From: Bacteroidales bacterium
Lineage (GTDB): Bacteria; Bacteroidota; Bacteroidia; Bacteroidales; Bacteroidaceae
DNA: 22,472 nt
Direction: 5' to 3'
Assembly: GCA_004558865.1 (NCBI GenBank)
Contig: SFCY01000028.1
Span: forward strand, 1 to 22,472
The notes under the pieces are model-generated. The model saw only the letters and a list, made by a program, of their open reading frames with translations, searched no databases and was not told the DNA's origin. Positions 1-5,092 of the stretch are shown here, piece by piece. Numbering within the stretch: position 1 is the first letter of the stretch; each line of letters starts with the position of its first letter. Made by a program: the position numbers and the translations under genes.

Positions 1-147
1 TTTTCTACGATTGTGCAGAATATCCTGTATACGAGATGTAGGAACATTAATTTCCTGTGCCACCCTATATGCAGAAAGCCCAAGTGGAATAAAGAATTCT
101 TCATTTAAAATTTCACCCATTGTAGGTGTTTCGATATAATCTGCCAT
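1..147 (-). CDS. higA: HigA-type antitoxin, N-terminal part (runs off left edge)
   Basis: The first 49 codons of a gene read leftwards out of the window. The translation begins MADYIETPTMGEILNEEF and continues through LSAYRVAQEINVPTSRIQDIL. This is the start of a helix-turn-helix domain of the HigA/VapI antitoxin family, in which the phrase 'GEILNEEFxxPLGLS' is characteristic. Its family role is to bind and neutralise the HigB RNase and to repress the shared operon. The start ATG lies 9 bases after the higB stop. A clear AGGAG Shine-Dalgarno site overlaps that stop codon (TAGGAG), so translation of the antitoxin is probably strong and coupled to the toxin. The toxin-first order is typical of higBA. 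The C-terminal half is outside the window, so intactness cannot be judged. Confidence 0.88.
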   Translation of the reverse strand, partial: MADYIETPTMGEILNEEFFIPLGLSAYRVAQEINVPTSRIQDILHNRRK

Positions 148-156
148 AGTTTGCTC

Positions 157-438
157 CTAGTGGTAATCCACAATTTCTACATCGTAAAAATGTCCGTCTT
201 TTTCTGTAAAACAGACACGCCACTGATCATTTATACGGATAGAATGCTGCCCTTTCCTGTCTCCCACAAGTTGTTCCAAATGATTATTCGGAGGCACCCT
301 TAAATCTTCAAGACACTTCGCATTATCTATCAACATGAGCTTTCGCAAGGCAACTTTCTGAATTGTATTCGGAAGGCGTCTTGAAAACTCCTGCTTATAT
401 ATAAGCTCAGTTTCTTTGTCCGCAAAACTTTTAATCAT
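157..438 (-). CDS. higB: HigB-type toxin (RelE/ParE superfamily mRNA interferase)
   Basis: A 93-residue protein with the usual length and pattern of chromosomal HigB. It starts MIKSFADKETE. A central basic stretch is followed by HLEQLVGDRKGQHSIRIN (about residues 53-70) and the signature RINDQWRVCF (68-77), then a C-terminal strand DVEIVDYH. In this family the protein cleaves ribosome-bound mRNA, and the conserved arginine and the QWR segment contribute to the fold and active site. The gene is directly upstream of higA. No Shine-Dalgarno site precedes its ATG. A perfect sigma-70 promoter places the predicted transcription start on the A of the start codon, so the message may be leaderless. 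The gene looks intact. The family assignment is confident; activity is inferred. Confidence 0.92.
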   Translation of the reverse strand: MIKSFADKETELIYKQEFSRRLPNTIQKVALRKLMLIDNAKCLEDLRVPPNNHLEQLVGDRKGQHSIRINDQWRVCFTEKDGHFYDVEIVDYH

Positions 439-444
439 ACATTT

Positions 445-473
445 ATTATAACCGTTATGCGTGTATATGTCAA
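445..473 (-). promoter_or_regulatory. Consensus sigma-70 promoter of higBA
   Basis: On the minus strand, TTGACA (473-468) is followed by exactly 17 bases and TATAAT (450-445), a perfect match to the primary sigma-70 consensus. The expected start, seven bases past the -10 box, falls at 438, the first base of higB. The -10 region is overlapped by the short palindrome TAAC-N-GTTA (449-457), a plausible HigA operator. This promoter type differs from those in the right part of the window. Confidence 0.85.
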
Positions 474-659
474 ACAGTTATTTTTTCTATTTCCTTTTAG
501 AACTTGCCGATTTAAGCCTGTGGTTAATTCAGGCGAACTCTAATATTCCTTCATAAGCATATTCAAAACAAGCTGCGTTTTTTTAGCATTTTTAATAATT
601 TCAACTGCGCTATTTTTGATTTATATCTGAACTATTGATTTTTGAAAGATTTGAAAAGG

Positions 660-695
660 AAAGAAGTCACTAATCGTAATTCTGCTGACCTCTTT
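660..695 (-). terminator. Putative terminator of the 706-1788 gene unit
   Basis: Arms of 10 bases (686-695 and 660-669) pair on the minus strand as AAAGAGGTCA with TGACTTCTTT, including one G-U pair, around a 16-base loop. CCTTTTC follows. It begins about 10 bases after the stop of the small membrane ORF, which fits the end of that transcription unit. The stem is not GC-rich, so strength is uncertain. Confidence 0.5.
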
Positions 696-705
696 TTGAT
701 TTGAA

Positions 706-834
706 TTACAGGAACAAAGCTCCAAGCGGACTAGCCATCGCTAATATTCCAAGAACTAGCAGCACCCACCAGTACCTGGCAAGCAAGCATAATACAGGAA
801 TTGCAACAATCGCTGAAATTATTGTAACAATCAT
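706..834 (-). CDS. Small hydrophobic membrane peptide, 42 aa
   Basis: A short ORF beginning MIVTIISAIVAIPVLCLLA and continuing RYWWVLLVLGILAMASPLGALFL. It is almost entirely hydrophobic, with two probable membrane segments (about residues 2-19 and 22-42) separated by an Arg-Tyr-Trp-Trp turn. Its ATG is 3 bases after the stop codon of the lipoprotein gene, and GAAAGG at the end of that gene can serve as ribosome-binding site. A possible terminator follows the stop by about 10 bases. This tight packing is the main evidence that the ORF is real. It resembles no family that I recognise. It could be a membrane partner of the lipoprotein, or a remnant of a larger membrane protein. Confidence 0.5.
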   Translation of the reverse strand: MIVTIISAIVAIPVLCLLARYWWVLLVLGILAMASPLGALFL

Positions 835-837
835 AAG

Positions 838-1467
838 CTACGACCTTTCAAGCTGGATTGCCTGGTACATTTCAGTCCGAACATCCTGTTTTGTAGTCTT
901 GAAGATGCTGTCAAAGTAATCAAAGTATGTATATCTGTGCCATTTGCCGAAATCGTCCACATATCCGTCATCTACATTCGGTGCATAGAACGAAACTCCA
1001 CCAATTCTGGTTGCTTCGTACATACTGCTGTAGCCCGGCTGTGCAAAAAGTTTCCGTGCAAAGATAAATCCAATTGTCAGCTCAGGATTTTTCACAGAAG
1101 TCGCATAACCCTGGATTCCAAGAACCTTGTCCGTTCCATCCAAAGTCACGGTTCTGTCTGATCCTAAATTGAGAGCAAGACCGTAGTACATCAGATTATT
1201 GAACTTGAAAGCATAAATCTCACCGTCAATCGAAATGTACTGCTCATCAAGGAATATTACCTCATGATGTCTGTTCATCTTATCCACTGTGCTAAACTTT
1301 CTGAGATATGAACCGTCACTGATTTCCGTTTCCGCTCTACTCTGCACTGTTTCAAGAGATTCTGTTACCGGAACTGTGTAATCTCTGCCAAAAATTCCTT
1401 TCGCTGTTGCACAGGAAGTCAGCGAAACCAGCACCATCACAAAAGCTGCCGCAAATGATTTTTTCAT
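838..1467 (-). CDS. Predicted lipoprotein of unknown function, 209 aa
   Basis: The start is set at the ATG at 1467 rather than the in-frame GTG nine bases upstream, because AAGGAG sits about 10 bases before this ATG but directly against the GTG. The N-terminus is a lipoprotein signal: MKKS, a hydrophobic stretch, then the lipobox LTSC with the acylated cysteine at residue 19. The mature part (about 190 aa) has no membrane segment. It is rich in aromatic residues near its end (YTYFDYFDSIF) and has short beta-like stretches such as EQYISIDGEIYAFKF. I do not recognise a family. It lies 18 bases after the stop of the 100-aa gene and 3 bases before the small membrane ORF, on the same transcript. 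Its style (sigma-70 promoter, strong Shine-Dalgarno) is not that of the Bacteroidota genes to the right. Confidence 0.8.
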   Translation of the reverse strand: MKKSFAAAFVMVLVSLTSCATAKGIFGRDYTVPVTESLETVQSRAETEISDGSYLRKFSTVDKMNRHHEVIFLDEQYISIDGEIYAFKFNNLMYYGLALNLGSDRTVTLDGTDKVLGIQGYATSVKNPELTIGFIFARKLFAQPGYSSMYEATRIGGVSFYAPNVDDGYVDDFGKWHRYTYFDYFDSIFKTTKQDVRTEMYQAIQLERS

Positions 1468-1485
1468 ACGCCACACTCTCCTTCC

Positions 1486-1788
1486 CTAAAAATCCATTTC
1501 AAGATTTGAAAGACAAGATTCAATGTTGTCTCTTGTAATTTCCCATCCTTGTTCCTGGCATTTAGTCACCGCCCAAACACCTGCTTCCATCGCACTCATT
1601 GATTTAAGAACACCGGGAAAGTCCGTAATGCTCAGAGGCATTACCGTTGTAGCATTTTTCACGAGAGTCGGCGTATCATCGTCAAAAATGAAGTTTTCAT
1701 CTTTCATTCCGCCCAGCTCTTCTATCCGTATCTTCGATTTTACAAACGCGAGATTCGGATAATCCTTCTTGAATTCGTCTATTGTCAT
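1486..1788 (-). CDS. Hypothetical protein, 100 aa
   Basis: It begins MTIDEFKKDYPNLAFVKSKI. An upstream in-frame GTG at 1794 exists, but TAAGGAG lies five bases before the ATG at 1788 and overlaps the GTG, so the ATG is the start. The protein is soluble and acidic, with the middle segment NATTVMPLSITDFPGVLKSM and a C-terminal helical part containing EAGVWAVTKCQEQGWEITRDNIESCL. No family is recognised. It has no signal peptide, so it is probably cytoplasmic. It is the first gene of a unit with the lipoprotein and the 42-aa membrane peptide. A sigma-70 promoter is centred about 60 bases upstream. Real-gene status is supported by promoter, Shine-Dalgarno site and gene order; function is unknown. 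Confidence 0.75.
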   Translation of the reverse strand: MTIDEFKKDYPNLAFVKSKIRIEELGGMKDENFIFDDDTPTLVKNATTVMPLSITDFPGVLKSMSAMEAGVWAVTKCQEQGWEITRDNIESCLSNLEMDF

Positions 1789-1833
1789 AGGCACTCCTTA
1801 CCCTGTTCGGGATTTTTATGTGTTTATGCCTAT

Positions 1834-1862
1834 AATATAATGTCGGTTTTTGAATAAGTCAA
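1834..1862 (-). promoter_or_regulatory. Sigma-70-type promoter for the 1788-706 unit
   Basis: On the minus strand TTGACT (1862-1857), a 17-base spacer and TATATT (1839-1834) each differ from consensus at one position. The predicted start near 1827 leaves a leader of about 39 bases carrying the TAAGGAG site. Confidence 0.7.
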
Positions 1863-1900
1863 TGAAATATTCAAGATAATTTAGAAAGACACTTTTTCAT

Positions 1901-2161
1901 TTATTTTGACTTTTCTTCTGGAGTTTTTTTCTCATATTTATTTATCTGAGTTTTGGGAAGGTGCAATTTATCGACTATGAATTTACTGACGGTCTTGTTT
2001 TCCTCGGATGCAAAAAGCCGTAACATATCTGCCTGTTCTTTCGTAAGAGAGAAGATGCAGCATGATGTAAGGAAAGCTTTAGTGGATTTGGGTATACGGG
2101 CAGATGCCTTTAGATGCGACGAATGCGTACTGGTCTGGTAATGATATCGCAATACAAACAA
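1901..2161 (-). pseudogene. Ribbon-helix-helix-like protein remnant
   Basis: Only the C-terminal half of this 86-codon open frame looks like protein. FSLTKEQADMLRLFASEENK (about residues 37-56), followed by TVSKFIVDKLHLPK, has the strand-helix-helix layout of small CopG/DUF1778-type antitoxins and repressors. The frame has no ATG before the domain; its most upstream possible start is a TTG at 2161, and the first 36 residues look like random translation. An ATG just before the domain is one base out of frame, suggesting a lost base or a decayed start. No toxin partner is adjacent. It may be a broken antitoxin fragment, or a short real gene using an unusual start. Confidence 0.35.
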
Positions 2162-2225
2162 ACAAAGGAAAAACTGAACTCCGTAGAGATGATGGATTTT
2201 TGATTAGAACAATATAAGAAAGAAT

Positions 2226-2436
2226 CTAATACATGTATTCGCCAATTATTTCGACGAGTGCTATGTTACTTCTCTCTTCAGTGGTCGCATGCGGCGTTTT
2301 TACTTCCACAGTTGCATCGCCATTATTATTTCGTTTATTTTGGTAGTATTACAGAACGATGTTGTTATTCTCACATGAGACTATGAGATTTCCTTGAATG
2401 TCAATCACTCCCCATTTTCCGTTTGCATCTCTCACA
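2226..2436 (-). pseudogene. WG-repeat protein remnant with in-frame TAA
   Basis: Reading leftward from about 2435, the frame gives VRDANGKWGVIDIQGNLIVS, one clear WG-type repeat (KWGxID..GNLIVS). It then reaches TAA at 2349-2351. The same frame continues open past the TAA for 40 more codons, including NGDATVEVKTPHATTEERSN and ending EIIGEYMY before TAG at 2226. The 5' part of the gene is missing: the remnant abuts the CzcA fragment at about 2433-2440. WG-repeat proteins are widespread in spirochaetes, Firmicutes and Bacteroidota, so this does not fix the source. The in-frame stop may be a mutation in a dead gene, or the true end with a second unrelated frame beyond it. Confidence 0.55.
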
Positions 2437-3514
2437 CTGTTCTACAGCCACATCCACCAGTCCTTCTATGCCCTCGATGCGCTGTTTAATCTGATTGCCT
2501 AACATCTGCATCCGACTCAGATCAATACCAAAGAGTTTGATGGCGATGTTGGCACGCGTACCCGACAACATGTGGTCGATGCGATGACCTAAGGGTTGTC
2601 CGATGGTGGCAGCTATACCTGGGATAGAGGCCAGTCGCTGGCGCATATCATTAAACACCTTTTCTCGACTGCGGTCTTTCAATGTGAATTGCACATCCAG
2701 TTCGCCGCTGTTTACCGCCCGTGAGTGCTCGTCCAGTTCGCCGCGGCCTGTACGTCGTGCCGACCAGTCACCTCAGGCACCTTCATCAGTTCGCGCTCCA
2801 TCAGGTTGCCCAGTTCGTCGCTCACGTCGAGCGAAGTACCCGGAGCCGTCACAGCAGAAATGACAGCAGAACCTTCGTTGAAATCGGGTAGGAAACTGCG
2901 GCCCATCGTAAAGAAGAGTCCAACGGCTGCAAGCAGCACCGTAAACGTTGTACCCACGACTATACGCTGATGCCTCAGTACCCATTCCAGCGAATGTGCA
3001 TAGCCCTCAGTGAGTCTTCTCGTAAAACGCTTGTCTTGCTCGTTCCTTGCCAGATATTTTCATTTGTCAGCATCAGTCGGCACTGCTGCGGTGTGACCGT
3101 CATAGCCACGATGAGCGACATGCCCAGTGCCACGATATAAGCAATGCCCAACGGTTTGAGCATACGTCCCTCCATACCCGAGAGGAAGAACAGCGGCACG
3201 AAGGTCACCATAATAATAAAGGTGGCGTTGAGGATGGATGAGCGGATTTCAGCCGAAGCATCGAATACCACCTTGAAGTCGCTTGCGCGTTTCGCTTCCG
3301 GCAATCGATGGTTCTGCCGCAGTCGCTTATAGACGTTCTCCACGTCAATGATGGCGTCATCAACCAGTGAACCGAAGGCGATACACTGTCTACCCAACGT
3401 CATCGTGTTGATGTCCATTCCAAGAAGGTAAAGCACCACCATCGATGCCAATAACGACAAGGGGATAGCGACAACAGAGATGATGGTTGTGCGGAGACTG
3501 CCAAGGAACAGAAA
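2437..3514 (-). pseudogene. CzcA/CusA-family heavy-metal RND efflux pump, internal fragment
   Basis: Three consecutive frames together give the middle third of a CzcA-type inner-membrane pump (family length about 1,040 aa). The first frame reads FLGSLRTTIISVVAIPLSLL, then MDINTMTLG, the VDDAIIDVENVYKRL segment and VTFVPLFFLSGMEGRMLKPL. Near 3050 the frame shifts and continues as RRLTEGYAHSLEWVLRHQR, then FFTMGRSFLPDFNEGSAVIS. Near 2770 it shifts again and continues as TGRGELDEHSRAVNSGELDV, to GLVDVAVEQ at the left junction. Family proteins export Cu, Co, Zn or Cd with CzcB and CzcC partners, which are absent here. Both ends are missing and two frameshifts are present, so it cannot make a working pump. 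Sequence style agrees with the Bacteroidota part of the window. Confidence 0.9.
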
Positions 3515-3648
3515 CCTTCAAACCGTCATCCTACTATTGCGTGCCCCGGTTGTTGACATTCGTCAGCAAGATTGTCGACAACCTTTGTCGACATGTGTCC
3601 GCATCCCGAGCAAAAAATTCGCCATTTGCTACGATTGTCTGATATGTA

Positions 3649-4716
3649 CTAAACTGATGGGGCTGCAAACACATACCATGATCCGTTCCCGCCTCGTCGC
3701 GCTATATAGCCCTTTTCCGTCATCTGACGCAGTTGCTTCTTGACGGCAGAGGTGGCAATACCCGCCAGTTGGCTTAAAGAATCTATTGTGACATCCGGAT
3801 TGTCTTTAAGGGCCTTCAGAATAACAGGCGTTGACTTGCTACGGAAAGTAATCTTTTGTCCGTCATACCACCAGACATTGGGAGACTGCTCTTTTACGAA
3901 GTCAATGTCATACTCCAGTTCAGTCGCGACCAGTTTCTGAAAATACCGGGCAAACACACCTATCTGCTGAAAAGTGGCATGCGCTCCATCTGACGGTGTC
4001 GGCCCAATGGCGACATCGGACTGGTGCAGAGCGTCTATGTACAGACTCTTATTACGGTTTCTTACAACCACCATGGGCCAATTGTGCCGGGCAAGGATGT
4101 AGTTCACCATCAGCCGCGCTATCCTGCCATTGCCATCCTCGAAGGGATGTATTCGGATATATCTGTAATGGAACAAAGCCGCCAACTGTACGGGAGTCAA
4201 CTCGCCTTTAGCTTCTTCCTCATTATACCAATCAACGAGATCGGCCATGAGTGCCGGCGTTTCTTCGGGCGACGCATAATCAAACCTGTCACCGTAACGG
4301 GTAATCACACTGTTAGGGCGAGTCTTGTATCTGCCTGCATGTATGGTGTAGCTTGTCTGCCCACCGCCGGGCAATGTCCTGAAAACCTGATAGTCCTCAC
4401 GCAACAACGTATGGTGGAGCGTGCGAATGAAGTTCTGGGTCAATGGCATTGAATTGGAATGCGCCTGTTCCTCCATCATCTTCAGACCAACCTGGCTTGC
4501 CTTCATGTCATTGAAGTCCTTCAGATCACCATCACCGCTGACTTTACCGAAAAGCAACAACAGTTCAGTTTGTCCATAGGTAAGAGTGTTCCCCTCCATG
4601 TGGTTGCTGTTGAAGTTATAATCCACGGTAAACCGTTGGCTCAGCAGATACAGCTTGCGGCTGCTTAACGGCTGCAAGCACCTCCAAGTGGCATAAAGCT
4701 GGTCTAACTTCTTCAT
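3649..4716 (-). CDS. Fic-domain protein with winged-helix C-terminus
   Basis: This 355-residue protein has the full Fic active-site motif HPFEDGNGRIAR (residues 190-201; His190 is the expected catalytic base). The upstream flap TSYTIHAGRYK lies at 121-131. Fic enzymes usually transfer AMP from ATP to a hydroxyl of a target protein. Near the N-terminus SNHMEG (37-42) fits the inhibitory motif [S/T]xxxE[G/N], so it looks like a self-inhibited (class II) Fic that needs no separate antitoxin. Residues about 295-350 (SKSTPVILKALKDNPDVTID and the following helices) look like a winged helix, common in this Fic subgroup. The start ATG has no strong Shine-Dalgarno site. The gene stands alone between the czcA remnant and secDF, with no obvious promoter. 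The target is unknown. Confidence 0.92.
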   Translation of the reverse strand: MKKLDQLYATWRCLQPLSSRKLYLLSQRFTVDYNFNSNHMEGNTLTYGQTELLLLFGKVSGDGDLKDFNDMKASQVGLKMMEEQAHSNSMPLTQNFIRTLHHTLLREDYQVFRTLPGGGQTSYTIHAGRYKTRPNSVITRYGDRFDYASPEETPALMADLVDWYNEEEAKGELTPVQLAALFHYRYIRIHPFEDGNGRIARLMVNYILARHNWPMVVVRNRNKSLYIDALHQSDVAIGPTPSDGAHATFQQIGVFARYFQKLVATELEYDIDFVKEQSPNVWWYDGQKITFRSKSTPVILKALKDNPDVTIDSLSQLAGIATSAVKKQLRQMTEKGYIARRGGNGSWYVFAAPSV

Positions 4717-5022
4717 TTTTCCGAATTATTTCCGCCTAAAGGTGGCCAGTGGACACCTTCAGACGTGTTTTTATAACGGATTTGCTTTTTTTCTATTGCA
4801 TCGCTGCTAAATAAAAATTGCTTAAAATTCGATTGCTTATAAAAAGGTAGGGTTAGGGCCGACCCTTTACAATTCATAATATGATTATCCGCAATCACCC
4901 AACCATAGCTTCAGCATCTGCAGGAGTGGGAACCGTGCCCCACAGCAGGGGCCGTGCCTTGCGCTGGCCCTAAAGAGATGACCCAACCTCAAATTGGTTC
5001 ATAAATTGTGAATTAAGAAAAT
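4717..5022. other. Intergenic region between Fic gene and secDF terminator
   Basis: About 300 bases with no convincing gene. A 61-codon frame on the minus strand overlaps the Fic start in an ATGA arrangement, but its product has no protein-like character. No TAnnTTTG promoter was found for the Fic gene. Small imperfect inverted repeats are present, such as GTGGG/CCCAC near 4926-4943, without clear function. Confidence 0.6.
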
Positions 5023-5070
5023 TAGGAAAGGCGGCGACCTCCCGCGTGGGGAGGGTCGCCGCCTTTCCTA
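5023..5070 (-). terminator. Strong intrinsic terminator after secDF
   Basis: Perfect 17-base arms (5023-5039 and 5054-5070; core GGCGGCGACC) enclose a 14-base loop, 22 bases beyond the secDF stop. On the minus strand the stem ends in CTTTCCTA followed by ATTTTCTTAATT. Confidence 0.9.
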
Positions 5071-5092
5071 TTTATATAAAAAGGTGTAGGCC

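Noticed and set aside
701..919. 72-aa plus-strand frame
   Set aside because: It overlaps the lipoprotein and small membrane ORF in antisense and has no promoter or ribosome site.
3549..3593. Possible miniature CRISPR or iteron array from the repeated TTGTCGACA words
   Set aside because: Only three imperfect 9-10 base copies at unequal spacing, far too short and irregular for CRISPR, and no replication or cas gene is nearby.
4713..4898. 61-aa frame ending in an ATGA overlap with the Fic start
   Set aside because: The arrangement looks like an antitoxin gene before Fic, but the product has no fold-like pattern, no ribosome site and no similarity to known Fic antitoxins. The Fic protein carries its own inhibitory motif.
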